In this document: positions 7,909-16,806 of the stretch, piece after piece
Numbering within the stretch: position 1 is the first letter of the stretch
How the letters are laid out: each line of letters starts with the position of its first letter
Assembly: GCF_000376825.1 (NCBI RefSeq)
Contig: NZ_AQXW01000004.1
Coordinates: forward strand, 2,294,001 to 2,358,000
Direction of reading: 5' to 3'
Length of the DNA stretch: 64,000 nt
From: Demetria terragena DSM 11295
Lineage (GTDB): Bacteria > Actinomycetota > Actinomycetes > Actinomycetales > Dermatophilaceae
The notes under the pieces: generated by a model
What the model was told of the DNA's origin: nothing
Seen by the model: only the letters and a program-made list of their open reading frames with translations
The model's database searches: none
Made by a program: the position numbers and the translations under genes

Positions 7909-9639
7909 TCAGGTCGTCGCAGTGACCGTGCGCAGGTCCTGGCGGGTCTCCGGGGCCTTGGTGCGCTCGGCGTCGCTTTCCTTGTCGGTGACCAATTGCT
8001 GGGAGGCCCGCTCGGCCGCAACGCGCTCGCGGTAGGCCGCCACTTCACGAGCCTTCGTGGCCTCATCCCAACCCAGGACTGGCCCCACGATGTCGGCGGT
8101 CTCCTCGACAGCGTCGACGCCACGGTGCTTGGTGTCGATCGACATCCGGGTCCGGCGGGCCAGGATGTCGGTGAGGTGCAGCGCGCCTTCGTGGGTCACG
8201 GCGTACTTCAACTCGGCCCGCAGGTACTTTTCGGCGTTCTTGACTGGCTGCAAAAGCGTCTTGTCTTCGTCGGCGAGGGCGAGGACCTCGTGCAACTTAG
8301 AGCCGTAACGTCCCAGCAAGTGCTCCACTCGCCACTCCGGCAGACCGGTCTCGCGCGCGAGTTCGCTCTTGAGGTTCATCATGGCGGCGTATCCGTCGGC
8401 GCCGACCAACGGGACCTGCTCGGTGATCGACTCCTTCAAGTCACCGATGTCCTCGGCGGCGGCGTCGACTGCGTCCTTGGCCATGATCCGGTAGGTCGTG
8501 TATTTGCCACCGGCGATCGAGACCAGGCCGGGTACCGAACGCGCGACGGCATGCTCGCGGGACAACTGGCTGGTGTCCTCGCTCTCCCCGGCGAGCAGTG
8601 GACGCAGGCCGGCGAAGACCCCGACGATGTCGTCCTCGGTGAGCGGCACAGCGACGACCTCATTGAGGTGGTCGAGGATGTACGTGATGTCGGACTTGGT
8701 CGCCGCCGGGTGCTGGAGGTCCAAGTGCCAGTCGGTGTCCGTGGTGCCGATCAGCCAGTGCTGGTCCCAGGGGATGACGAAGAGCACGGACTTCTCGGTG
8801 CGCAGGATCAGGCCGACCTCGCCGGCGATCCGGTCGCGGTCGACCAGGATGTGCACCCCCTTGGACGCGCGCACCTTGAACTGTCCGCGGCCACCGACCA
8901 TCTTTTGGATGTCGTCGGTCCACACGCCCGTCGCATTGACCACAACCTTGGCCGACACGGTGTAGCGCTGGTCGGTCTCGACGTCACGCACGATGGCGCC
9001 CACCACACGGTTGGCTTCCTTGAGGACCTCGACCACCTCGGCAGAAGCGAGCACCACGGCGCCGTAGTGGGCGGCAGTGCGGGCGACGGTCATGGTGTGG
9101 CGGGCGTCGTCGGCCTGGCCGTCGTAATAGCGGACGGCGCCGACCAGGGCATCGGATTTCAGCCCGGGGAAGAGGTTGAGTGCGCCGCCCTTGGTGAGGT
9201 GCTTCTGGCGGGGGACGGTTCGGGACGAGCCAGCCATCTGGTCATACATCGCCAAACCGGTCGCGACGTATGGGCGCTCCCAGCCACGGTGAGACAGCGG
9301 GTAGAGGAAGGGGACGGGGTGCACAAGGTGCGGGGCGATATGCGTCAGCATCATCTCCCGCTCCTTGAGTGCCTCGGCCACCAGCGAGAAGTTGAGCTGC
9401 TCGAGATAGCGCAGGCCGCCGTGGAAGAGCTTGCTGGAGCGCGATGAGGTGCCACTGGCGAAGTCGCGTGCCTCGACCAAGGCCGTACGCAATCCGCGCG
9501 TTGCGGCATCGAGTGCGACACCAGAACCGGTGACGCCCCCACCGATCACCAAAACGTCGAACTCACGCTCGGTGAGCTCGCGCCAGGCCTGTTCCCGTTG
9601 GGCAGGGCCGAGGGTAGAACTGAACGGCTGCATGACCAT
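7909..9639 (-). CDS. glpD: Aerobic glycerol-3-phosphate dehydrogenase
   Basis: The 576-residue product oxidises sn-glycerol 3-phosphate to dihydroxyacetone phosphate, passing electrons through FAD to the quinone pool at the membrane. The N-terminal FAD motif VIGGGVTGSGVALDAATRG is followed by SGTSSRSSKLFHGGLRYLEQ, a GlpD signature. SIAGGKYTTYRIMA and the C-terminal helical domain match the family, and length is normal. The ATG at 9639 is preferred because GAGAGG lies about 10 nt upstream; an earlier in-frame start at 9696 lacks such a site. It diverges from glpF-glpK, so these three genes hold glycerol uptake, phosphorylation and oxidation. The 258-bp region between contains no gene; I see no clear operator in it. 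Confidence 0.95.
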   Translation of the reverse strand: MVMQPFSSTLGPAQREQAWRELTEREFDVLVIGGGVTGSGVALDAATRGLRTALVEARDFASGTSSRSSKLFHGGLRYLEQLNFSLVAEALKEREMMLTHIAPHLVHPVPFLYPLSHRGWERPYVATGLAMYDQMAGSSRTVPRQKHLTKGGALNLFPGLKSDALVGAVRYYDGQADDARHTMTVARTAAHYGAVVLASAEVVEVLKEANRVVGAIVRDVETDQRYTVSAKVVVNATGVWTDDIQKMVGGRGQFKVRASKGVHILVDRDRIAGEVGLILRTEKSVLFVIPWDQHWLIGTTDTDWHLDLQHPAATKSDITYILDHLNEVVAVPLTEDDIVGVFAGLRPLLAGESEDTSQLSREHAVARSVPGLVSIAGGKYTTYRIMAKDAVDAAAEDIGDLKESITEQVPLVGADGYAAMMNLKSELARETGLPEWRVEHLLGRYGSKLHEVLALADEDKTLLQPVKNAEKYLRAELKYAVTHEGALHLTDILARRTRMSIDTKHRGVDAVEETADIVGPVLGWDEATKAREVAAYRERVAAERASQQLVTDKESDAERTKAPETRQDLRTVTATT

Positions 9640-9897
9640 GGATTGGGGTCCTCTCGATGCGATTCGCGCCCGGAGCCACGAGCGTCCCAGCGACAAAGAC
9701 CACCTTAGGCGCTGGCACAGCAGGCGCAGGCGGCACCCGGAAGATCTGACCCGAACGTAGTCCGCAGGTCACATTCAGGCCCAGACCAGAAGAAACGCTA
9801 GGCCAGAGGTGGTTGGGTGGGGTAGGAACAGGGTTGGTATGTCATTTTTTGTCAGTGCGGATCCGTAGACGTGGGTCGACGGGGAGAGTAGGTCTTC

Positions 9898-10620
9898 ATG
9901 AGTTTGGGCCAAGTGTTCGTGAGCGAGGTCCTCGGGACCATGCTTCTAACGTTGCTCGGTTGCGGTGTAGTCGCGAACAACGTGCTCCCGAAGAACAACG
10001 GCTTCGGGGGCGGGTTCCTGATGGTCAACTTCGGCTGGGGGCTCGCGGTCTTCGCGGGTGTCTTCGCCGCCTTCAAGTCCGGTGCGCACCTGAACCCGGC
10101 GGTCACTGTTGGATTGCTGATCAACGGCGATGAGTACGCCAAGGGCGTCGAGATCACCGCGGCGTCGACGCTCGTCTACTTTGCTGCCGAAATGCTCGGT
10201 GCCATCATCGGTGCCGTGCTCTGCTGGGCTGCATATAAGAAGCAGTTCGACGAGCGCGAAGACGCCGGCTCCTTGGGCGTCTTCTCCACCGGCCCACAGA
10301 TCAAGAGCAACGTCTGGAACGTCGTAACCGAGGTCATTGGGACCTTCGTCCTGGTGTTCGTCATCCTCGCTCTCGGCAAAACCCCTTCGGAACTTGGCCC
10401 GCTCGCGGTGGCGATGCTGGTGGTCGGTATCGGTGCCAGCCTTGGTGGCCCGACGGGATACGCCATCAACCCTGCTCGTGACCTTGGTCCGCGTATTGCC
10501 CACGCGCTCCTGCCGATCCCCAACAAGGACGACAGCAACTGGTCCTACGCCTGGGTGCCGGTCGTTGGCCCGCTGATCGGTGGCGTTCTGGCGGCACTGG
10601 TCGCCAACCTCTATATCTGA
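9898..10620 (+). CDS. glpF: Glycerol uptake facilitator (MIP/aquaglyceroporin)
   Basis: The 240-residue inner-membrane channel has six hydrophobic segments and the two NPA half-helices, N66-P-A and N191-P-A-R-D. The Asp after the second NPAR is typical of glycerol-conducting members rather than strict water channels. It would let glycerol diffuse in for trapping by the kinase encoded 26 nt downstream. GGGGAGAG precedes the ATG. The gene is divergent from glpD and clearly co-transcribed with glpK. Confidence 0.94.
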   Translation: MSLGQVFVSEVLGTMLLTLLGCGVVANNVLPKNNGFGGGFLMVNFGWGLAVFAGVFAAFKSGAHLNPAVTVGLLINGDEYAKGVEITAASTLVYFAAEMLGAIIGAVLCWAAYKKQFDEREDAGSLGVFSTGPQIKSNVWNVVTEVIGTFVLVFVILALGKTPSELGPLAVAMLVVGIGASLGGPTGYAINPARDLGPRIAHALLPIPNKDDSNWSYAWVPVVGPLIGGVLAALVANLYI

Positions 10621-10646
10621 ACGCTGTCGTCTAGAAGGAGCACTAC

Positions 10647-12158
10647 ATGAGCAAATACATCGCTGCCATCGACCAGGGCACGACCAGCACTCGATGCATG
10701 ATCTTCGACCATGACGGCAAGGTTGCCGCGGTCGCGCAGATGGAGCACGAGCAGATCTTCCCGAAGGCCGGGTGGGTCGAGCACGACGCGAAGGAGATCT
10801 GGGAGAACACCCGCAAGGTCTGCGCCGAGGCGCTCGCCAAGAAGGACCTCAAGGCCGATGACATCGCGGCGGTCGGGATCACCAACCAGCGTGAGACCGC
10901 GGTGGTCTGGGACAAGACGACCGGTGATCCGGTTTACAACGCGATCGTCTGGCAGGACACGCGTACTGACGACATCGTGGAGGAGCTCGGCGGCTCCGAA
11001 GGCCCGGACAAGTACAAGGCCAAGGTCGGTCTGCCGCTGGCAACCTATTTCTCTGGGCCCAAGGTGACCTGGATCCTGGACAACGTCGACGGCGCTCGCG
11101 ACAAGGCCGAGGCCGGTGACCTGTTGTTCGGCAACATGGACACCTGGCTGATTTGGAACATGACCGGCGGTGTCGACGGTGGAATCCACATCACCGACGT
11201 GACCAACGCCTCCCGCACGCTGCTCATGGACCTGGACTCCCTCGCCTGGGATGAGTCGATCGCCGCGGACATGAAGGTCCCGACGTCGATGCTCCCGGAG
11301 ATCAAGTCCTCAGCGGAGGTCTACGGCGAGGTGCGGCCGAAGGGCGTGTTGGCCGGCGTACCCATCGCCGGAATCCTCGGTGATCAGCAGGCTGCGACCT
11401 TCGGGCAGGCGTGTTTCGAGGTCGGCAACGCCAAGAACACCTATGGCACCGGCAACTTCCTCCTGCTCAACACCGGTGAAGAGAAGGTCGCGTCCAAGAA
11501 CGGCTTGCTCACCACGGTCTGCTACAAGATCGGCGACAACAAGCCGGTGTACGCCCTTGAGGGCTCGATCGCCGTCACGGGCTCGCTGATCCAGTGGCTG
11601 CGCGACAACCTCCAGATCATCAAGGATGCTCCAGAGGTTGAGACCTTGGCCAAGAAGGTTGAGGACAATGGCGATGTCTATGTCGTGCCTGCGTTCTCGG
11701 GCCTGTTTGCCCCGCACTGGCGCAGTGATGCGCGCGGCGTGATCGTGGGTCTGACCCGCTACGCCAACAAGAACCACATCGCCCGGGCGGCCCTGGAGGC
11801 AGTGGCCTTCCAAAGCAAGGAAGTCGTCGACGCGATGAACGCCGACTCCGGTGTCGACCTGACCGAACTCAAGGTCGATGGCGGCATGGTCGGCAACGAC
11901 ACCTTGATGCAGTTCCAGGCCGATCTGTTGGGCGTGCCGGTCATCCGGCCGCAGATCACCGAGACGACCTGTCTCGGCGCGGCCTATGCGGCCGGTTTGG
12001 CGGTGGGCTTCTGGGAGTCCGAGGACGAGCTGCGCAAGCAGTGGGCCGAGGACAAGCGCTGGGAACCGCAGATGGACGCGGAGACGGTGAAGGCGCGTAC
12101 GACGAAGTGGAGCAAGGCCGTCAAGCGCACGCTGGATTGGGTCAAGGGCGAGGAATAG
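10647..12158 (+). CDS. glpK: Glycerol kinase
   Basis: The 503-residue FGGY-family kinase converts glycerol and ATP to glycerol 3-phosphate in the cytoplasm. The N-terminal [14 protein letters not shown] is the phosphate-binding loop signature. [16 protein letters not shown] and the C-terminal VDGGMVGND are also conserved in GlpK. The ATG follows AGAAGGAG at normal spacing. It lies 26 nt after glpF and is followed by two strong hairpins (12175-12210 and 12224-12301), so the glpF-glpK transcript probably ends there. Length is normal and nothing is missing. Confidence 0.97.
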   Translation: MSKYIAAIDQGTTSTRCMIFDHDGKVAAVAQMEHEQIFPKAGWVEHDAKEIWENTRKVCAEALAKKDLKADDIAAVGITNQRETAVVWDKTTGDPVYNAIVWQDTRTDDIVEELGGSEGPDKYKAKVGLPLATYFSGPKVTWILDNVDGARDKAEAGDLLFGNMDTWLIWNMTGGVDGGIHITDVTNASRTLLMDLDSLAWDESIAADMKVPTSMLPEIKSSAEVYGEVRPKGVLAGVPIAGILGDQQAATFGQACFEVGNAKNTYGTGNFLLLNTGEEKVASKNGLLTTVCYKIGDNKPVYALEGSIAVTGSLIQWLRDNLQIIKDAPEVETLAKKVEDNGDVYVVPAFSGLFAPHWRSDARGVIVGLTRYANKNHIARAALEAVAFQSKEVVDAMNADSGVDLTELKVDGGMVGNDTLMQFQADLLGVPVIRPQITETTCLGAAYAAGLAVGFWESEDELRKQWAEDKRWEPQMDAETVKARTTKWSKAVKRTLDWVKGEE

Positions 12159-12174
12159 CTCACTCGCATGACGT

Positions 12175-12210
12175 GACCACCTGACCGACCGCGATGTTGG
12201 TCAGGTGGTC
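12175..12210 (+). terminator. Hairpin after glpK
   Basis: A perfect 12-bp stem, GACCACCTGACC at 12175-12186 and GGTCAGGTGGTC at 12199-12210, has a 12-nt loop and begins 16 nt after the glpK stop. There is no long T tract, as is common for actinobacterial terminators. Confidence 0.65.
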
Positions 12211-12223
12211 AGTCGATGTTGGT

Positions 12224-12301
12224 CACTGGGCGGACCACCTACCAGTGGCCGGATCTCCCCCGAGGTGATCCGGCCACCGGTCTACGGTGGTCCGCCCAGT
12301 G
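12224..12301. terminator. Long bidirectional terminator-like hairpin
   Basis: Outer arms CACTGGGCGGACCACC (12224-12239) and GGTGGTCCGCCCAGTG (12286-12301) pair over 16 bp. Inner arms GTGGCCGGATC (12245-12255) and GATCCGGCCAC (12267-12277) pair over 11 bp. The + strand continues with GCGTTTTAG. It lies between convergent glpK and the PKD-like gene (stop 12306) and could end transcription from both sides. Confidence 0.7.
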
Positions 12302-12305
12302 CGTT

Positions 12306-13193
12306 TTAGGGGGCGCCCGGCACGATGACCGAGTTCGAGGCGGTGTCGGTGGCGGTCCCGTCTGCGGTGCAATACGTCACGATCACCATCACGCGGTAGG
12401 TGCCCGGCGCGGCGTACTGATGGTGCTGTGGACCAGTGGAAAAGGCCGTCTGCTGGCCGGAGTCTGGTCCGCAGGCTCCTTGAACTTCCTGCACGGCGCT
12501 CGCGCCGTCGCCAAAACGAACGGTGTATTTCAGGACGCCACCAGAGGTGCCTCGAGCATCGGCCTTCCACGTGGCCGAGGTGCTACCTGATGGTCGTGTG
12601 GTCATGGAGACCGCAAGACCCTTGGTCGCTGGAACTGACCCGCGGGCCCGCGATCCCACGGAATGTGTCGGCGGGGACGTCACGGTGGGCTGCTCCTCGG
12701 TCGGCGGCGCCGAGGTCGATGAGGACGAGGGCGGCGCGGCCTGTTGAGTGCCTGTGGCGGCCGATCCCTGCGGAGCCGGTGTCGATCGCGCAGGTGGCGG
12801 CGTCGTCGACGGGCGGTCAGTGCGTTGAGTCGCCGGCGAAGACGGCTGCGTCGAGGGTGCTGAGGTTTCGGTGCCCGTCCCAAGACCCCCGCCCGGTGAG
12901 GTGGATGGCGTCGCGGCCGGGCTCAGGAGTTCTTCGGCCTGGGTGGGCCGGGAACCGTCGTTGATGAAGTGGCCGACGGCCATACTGCCGATCGCGATGG
13001 TCGCCGCGGCGAGTCCGGCGATGGCGAGCCGGAACGGCCAGGGCGAGCCCGCGGGAGCAGACTCCGTGACCGGCTCGGCCTGCATGGCGGCGGCGAACTC
13101 GGCTTCGCGTGCTGGGTCAAGATCCTTGGGCGTGACCGAATCAGCGGACGCGGCGAAGGCGTCTCGGAGTCGTTGTTCGAATGGGTCGGTCAT
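12306..13193 (-). CDS. Membrane-anchored protein with PKD-like domain, possible anti-sigma partner
   Basis: The 295-residue product has a cytoplasmic N-terminus of about 50 residues, one transmembrane helix at about 52-74, a long Ser/Thr/Pro-rich extracellular linker (about 85-180) and a C-terminal domain of about 100 residues. That domain contains the PKD-like pattern FGDGAS and HQYAAPGTYRVMVIVTYC. Its ATG overlaps the stop of the upstream ECF sigma factor by 4 nt. The sigma-factor neighbour and single membrane pass suggest an anti-sigma or signal-transmitting partner, but no zinc-anti-sigma HxxxCxxC motif is visible, so this role is inference. The gene ends just before a large bidirectional hairpin. 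Confidence 0.7.
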   Translation of the reverse strand: MTDPFEQRLRDAFAASADSVTPKDLDPAREAEFAAAMQAEPVTESAPAGSPWPFRLAIAGLAAATIAIGSMAVGHFINDGSRPTQAEELLSPAATPSTSPGGGLGTGTETSAPSTQPSSPATQRTDRPSTTPPPARSTPAPQGSAATGTQQAAPPSSSSTSAPPTEEQPTVTSPPTHSVGSRARGSVPATKGLAVSMTTRPSGSTSATWKADARGTSGGVLKYTVRFGDGASAVQEVQGACGPDSGQQTAFSTGPQHHQYAAPGTYRVMVIVTYCTADGTATDTASNSVIVPGAP

Positions 13194-13759
13194 GACGGTG
13201 CTGCTTCCAACTGCTGCTGTAGGGCCTTCATGGCGCGGCTGGCTTGGGATTTCACGGTGCCCTTGCTCACGCCCATGGCGTCGGCGATTTCGGCCTCGGA
13301 GAGCTCTGACCAGTAGCGCAGGACGAGGACCTCGCGCTGGCGGTCAGGTAGGTGTTTCAACGCCTGCAGCACTTCGCGGTGCTCCTCGGCGATCTCCAGG
13401 TCGGCATCGGCAGGAGGACCGACCTCTGGCTCGGCGACCTTGAGGTGAGCGCGGACGGTGCGCCGCCGCCGCAGGGTGGAGCGGGCTTGGTTGACCACGG
13501 CTCTGCGGATGTAGCCCACCGCGGCTCCGGGATCGCGAAGGGAGTGTTGGTTGCGATGCAGTCCAAGAAAGGCGTCCTGGACGACATCCTCGGCGGTCGC
13601 GATGTCATCGACGAGAAACCGGGCGAGCCGCACCATCGTGAGCCGATGGGCGGAGTACAGCGCAGCAAGGTCCACTTCTTGCGGCACGCAGGTTACCCCC
13701 TGAATCATCCTCTCGGCCGGGATGCTCGTGGGCGAGATCGGTAAGGCCAAGGTTGTCAT
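13190..13759 (-). CDS. ECF RNA polymerase sigma factor, SigE-like family
   Basis: The 189-residue product has sigma region 2 (LYSAHRLTMVRLARFLVDD and AEDVVQDAFLGLHRN) and region 4 (LPDRQREVLVLRYWSELSE then GVSKGTVKSQASRAMKALQ), with the short linker typical of ECF factors. It matches the actinobacterial SigE70/SigE-like subgroup. The ATG at 13759 is set by an excellent AAGGAGG 7 nt upstream. A membrane protein gene overlaps its end by 4 nt and may be its regulator. Promoter targets are unknown. Confidence 0.9.
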   Translation of the reverse strand: MTTLALPISPTSIPAERMIQGVTCVPQEVDLAALYSAHRLTMVRLARFLVDDIATAEDVVQDAFLGLHRNQHSLRDPGAAVGYIRRAVVNQARSTLRRRRTVRAHLKVAEPEVGPPADADLEIAEEHREVLQALKHLPDRQREVLVLRYWSELSEAEIADAMGVSKGTVKSQASRAMKALQQQLEAAPS

Positions 13760-13859
13760 GTGCGGCCTCCTTCGTCTCGGGGATTCGCCGAATGTTGCTG
13801 GTCTTACCCATGACGACGCATCAGTGCGCCAAAGGTTGCAGCGAGCGGAGACCGGATTT

Positions 13860-14903
13860 CTAGGAGCGGCGGGCGACCACCGTGAGTTCGCTGCGATTGT
13901 GCTGAAGTTGCCGCACGAACTCGATGTCGTAGGCCTCGCTCAGTGTCTCCAAACTCTCGTCGGCCTGTTTGATCGGATTCGAGGTGCCGATCTTGAAGGT
14001 CACGACGCCCAGGCCGCCGACGGTGAGCAGATCGGCTGCCTCGACCATCGTTGCCGCGGACAGGTGCGGGACCATCCGCATGTCGTTCACGATGAGATCC
14101 ACGGGAGTCTGTGATCCTGCCGATGCGTGGAGGAACTCGCCGGCCGTCGTGCGGTGGTGGCGTACGCCGGGATCGTCGGCGAGGCGCGGATCGAGGTCCG
14201 CTGGGTCCACAGTGATGACGTCGGAGAATCCGATGTCGCGCAGGACTCGGGTCCACCCGCCAGGGCTCGCACCCAGATCGATGGCCGTGGTGCCGGTCGG
14301 CGTGCCGATCAAGCTGAAGAGTTCTTCGAGTTTAAAACCAGCGCGCGAAATCTGGTCTGGCCGGCTGGCCAGCCGAATCCGACCACCGGCCCAGTCGATG
14401 AGACCGTCCTGGCTCGGTCCCACGCCGGCAGTACTGCGTTCTTCACCGAGGCACACACTGACCGTGGACGGCGCGCCAGAAGTGACGATGCGCGCACCGG
14501 CATCCATCAACGCTTCGAGTAGGGGCCGGCGGACCTTGCCCGGCGCGTACGGCGATTGGCCGCTGTCCCAGACATGCAGGCTGATCTCGTCGCCCGGTTC
14601 GATCTGATCGAGTACGGCATCGAGAACCCAATCGACGGCGACCTCGGGCCCACCGCGCAGGGCGCTGGTCTTGGTTTGCGCGTCGGCCGCAGCGAGGTGG
14701 CGCACGAACTGCACCTCGTTGGCTCGGACGGCATTCGCGAGGCGATGCTGGGCGCTGGCGTCCTCAGGACCGGTCCGTAGTTCGACCACACCGGCGTCCT
14801 CGCCCAGGCGGCGGACGACGGAAACGGGGAGTGCGAGGCGAATCTCAGAGACCGCATGGCGATAGAAGTCGGGCGCGACGGAGAAGGTTACGGCGGAGGG
14901 CAC
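13860..14903 (-). CDS. FtsJ-like SAM-dependent RNA methyltransferase (RlmM-like)
   Basis: The product is about 347 residues. The C-terminal half is an FtsJ/RrmJ-type Rossmann methyltransferase with SAM motif DLGASPGGWT. The four catalytic residues appear in order: Lys in ISRAGFKLEEL, Asp in VNDMRM, Lys in TFKIGT and Glu in HNRSELTVV. The N-terminal half has the layout of RlmM-type proteins, which 2'-O-methylate a cytidine of 23S rRNA, but the exact target is not provable here. The GTG at 14903 is favoured: a start at 14984 would lie well inside the upstream TrmH gene. The neighbouring TrmH-family gene on the same strand suggests an RNA-modification pair. Confidence 0.75.
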   Translation of the reverse strand: MPSAVTFSVAPDFYRHAVSEIRLALPVSVVRRLGEDAGVVELRTGPEDASAQHRLANAVRANEVQFVRHLAAADAQTKTSALRGGPEVAVDWVLDAVLDQIEPGDEISLHVWDSGQSPYAPGKVRRPLLEALMDAGARIVTSGAPSTVSVCLGEERSTAGVGPSQDGLIDWAGGRIRLASRPDQISRAGFKLEELFSLIGTPTGTTAIDLGASPGGWTRVLRDIGFSDVITVDPADLDPRLADDPGVRHHRTTAGEFLHASAGSQTPVDLIVNDMRMVPHLSAATMVEAADLLTVGGLGVVTFKIGTSNPIKQADESLETLSEAYDIEFVRQLQHNRSELTVVARRS

Positions 14904-14931
14904 GACCCCATCCCACCAGATGCGGACCGAT

Positions 14932-15720
14932 TTAGCGTTGGCGAGAGGCTTCGTAGAGCGCCACGGTGCCGGCGGAGGCGGCATTGAGCGAGGATGCGGA
15001 CCCGACCATCGGGATGGTCAGGACCTGATCGCAGGCCTCATGCCAGGCCCGTGCCATGCCTCGGGTTTCGTTGCCAATCACGATCAACGTCCGTCCCGTG
15101 AGGTCAGTCTCGGGGAGCGGGGTATCGCCTGATTCATCGGTTCCAAGCACGCTCAGGTCGAGTTGTCGAGCCCAGTCGAGCACGGTTGCCGTGGCATCGC
15201 AGCGCACCACCGGCACGGTGAAGAACGAGCCGGTGCTGGCGCGTACAGCCTTGGGGTCGTAGGGGTCTGCCGCGTGACCGGTGATGATCAGCCCGCTTCC
15301 GCCGAGGGCGTCGATGGACCGGATCAGTGTGCCGATGTTGCCGGGCGTACTTGGCCGGTCGAACACCAAGACCGGACCACCCATATGTGGGGCGATCCGG
15401 TCGAGGCGGTCGGGTGGCATGGTGACCACTGCGAGGAGCTCTGCGCCGTCCTCCTTCTCGGAGAGTTCGGCCATGAGGTCGGGGGAGAGTTCGTAGGTCT
15501 GAGCGGGTCGCTCGCGCATCATTGATGCGGCCCATTCGGAGCGGCGGCCAGTCTGGGCTAGCCAGGACTGGATCTCCCAATCGTGTTGTACGGCAAGGGA
15601 GATCGGGCGTACGCCCTGCACGATGAACGCTCCGGCACGGCTCCGCTTGGTGCGATTGGTCAGCAGTGTTTGCCACTGTTGAAAAGTCGCGTTGCGGCGG
15701 TCGATCCGGGTGAGGCGCAC
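14932..15720 (-). CDS. TrmH/SpoU-family RNA 2'-O-methyltransferase
   Basis: The 262-residue product has an N-terminal substrate-binding extension (about 1-105) and a C-terminal SPOUT knot. Motif 1 is STPGNIGTLIRS with the catalytic Asn and Arg, motif 2 is VIGNETRGM, and motif 3 is SASSLNAASAGTVALYE. These enzymes form trefoil-knot dimers and 2'-O-methylate rRNA or tRNA using SAM; the target base cannot be deduced. It lies 28 nt before the FtsJ-like gene on the same strand. Length and motifs are intact. Confidence 0.88.
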   Translation of the reverse strand: MRLTRIDRRNATFQQWQTLLTNRTKRSRAGAFIVQGVRPISLAVQHDWEIQSWLAQTGRRSEWAASMMRERPAQTYELSPDLMAELSEKEDGAELLAVVTMPPDRLDRIAPHMGGPVLVFDRPSTPGNIGTLIRSIDALGGSGLIITGHAADPYDPKAVRASTGSFFTVPVVRCDATATVLDWARQLDLSVLGTDESGDTPLPETDLTGRTLIVIGNETRGMARAWHEACDQVLTIPMVGSASSLNAASAGTVALYEASRQR

Positions 15721-15744
15721 GCCCGTGACCCTACGCTCTCGCCG

Positions 15745-16431
15745 TTATGCGGTGACCGCGACCGATGCTTCGGCTGCGCTGAGCAGTGCCTGACGGTCAA
15801 CGTCGCCGAGGACAGCGTCCAGTGCCGGGTCGTCGCTGCGCAGGATGGCAATGAGCGTGCGGACGGGTAGGTCCTGCATCACGTCGTGGGCGCCAGCGCG
15901 ACCGGCGGACTCAAAGTGGTCGCGCATCCCCTCGCGCATGTCTTCGGCAATGGTCTTCAGCGAGGCGCTGAAGGCGGGCCGACGTCCGCGGCCACGCGGG
16001 CCGCGTCGTCCGCCGCCCATGCCGTCGCCGCCTCGGTGGCCGCGGTGACCCCGGTGGCCGCCACGACGGCGGTCGCGACCGGTGTCCCGGCCGCCCCATT
16101 CCTGGGTCACGTCAATGCCGAAGTGTTTCTGCATGGCGTCCCGGACGGCGTCGAGGTCGATGCCGATCGAGTTCAGCGCGTCGCGGTCGCGGTCCAGGCC
16201 GTCTTCGCCTGGTTGCTCGGGCTGCGCCTCGTGGAACGCGACGAGGCGCTCGCTGGCTGAGGCGTATTCCAGTCCGTGGTCACTCAGGATGCGGAAGGTG
16301 CGGCCGCGGACGTTGGTCAGCATGGCAACCAGCAAGTGGTCGGGGCCGATCTCACGGTGTCCGTGTTCGCGGGCTTCATCGCCTGCCTGGGTGAGGGTGA
16401 TCTTCAACTCTGGGTTTCGTGTGGGAAACAT
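15745..16431 (-). CDS. Clp N-terminal-domain protein with Arg/Gly-rich linker
   Basis: The 228-residue product starts with ITLTQAGDEAREHGHREIGPDHLLVAML, the first half of a Clp-N repeat as found in ClpC and ClpA, where it binds substrates and adaptors. No AAA+ ATPase module follows. Residues about 115-150 are a low-complexity linker of Arg, Gly and His (repeated RGGHRGH-type units), and the last 75 residues are a helical domain resembling a second Clp-N half. It may act as a ClpC adaptor or decoy, or as a stress protein; that is inference. A 67-residue HTH protein lies 42 nt upstream on the same strand, a pairing I recall from other actinobacteria. Confidence 0.75.
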   Translation of the reverse strand: MFPTRNPELKITLTQAGDEAREHGHREIGPDHLLVAMLTNVRGRTFRILSDHGLEYASASERLVAFHEAQPEQPGEDGLDRDRDALNSIGIDLDAVRDAMQKHFGIDVTQEWGGRDTGRDRRRGGHRGHRGHRGGDGMGGGRRGPRGRGRRPAFSASLKTIAEDMREGMRDHFESAGRAGAHDVMQDLPVRTLIAILRSDDPALDAVLGDVDRQALLSAAEASVAVTA

Positions 16432-16473
16432 GTGGTTCTCCTTGTGGAACGTGTCTGTGGTCGCACGGCGCGC

Positions 16474-16677
16474 TTATCGCGAGTGCTTTTGATGGACGGC
16501 TTGCCGGCTCACCTCGAGTGCGTCAGCGATCGCCTGCCAACTCCATTCCTGCTCGCGCGCTTTCTCGACCTGGATGTCTTCCAGGCGGTCGGCGAGCTGG
16601 CGGAGGGCGCGTACGGCATCGAACCCTTGCTGTGGGTCTAACGAAGTGCTCTCGGTAGGTTCCTTGACGTCGTCCAT
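16474..16677 (-). CDS. Small helix-turn-helix protein upstream of the Clp-N gene
   Basis: The 67-residue acidic protein has a C-terminal helix-turn-helix, EWSWQAIADALEVSRQAVHQKHSR, in which ALEVSRQAVHQK reads as turn plus recognition helix. The middle is a charged amphipathic helix. It is the first gene of a two-gene unit with the Clp-N protein and could control that unit. Homologues of this size commonly sit beside Clp-N proteins. No operator is obvious in the short AT-richer segment 16680-16735. Confidence 0.75.
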   Translation of the reverse strand: MDDVKEPTESTSLDPQQGFDAVRALRQLADRLEDIQVEKAREQEWSWQAIADALEVSRQAVHQKHSR

Positions 16678-16806
16678 GTGTCAATAAAACATGACGGTGC
16701 TCGGGTTGTCAAGTTATATTGACGGACATGCGAGCGCCGACCTTCCCAATACCGGTCGAGCCGACTTCCCCAACGCCGGTCGAGCAGGCGAGCGCCGACT
16801 TTCCCC

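Noticed and set aside
7996-9447. A 483-codon open frame on the + strand opposite glpD
   Set aside because: Its translation is low-complexity (Gly/Asp/Val/His-rich), has no recognisable domain, and runs antisense to a clear glpD gene; it is a high-GC codon-position shadow.
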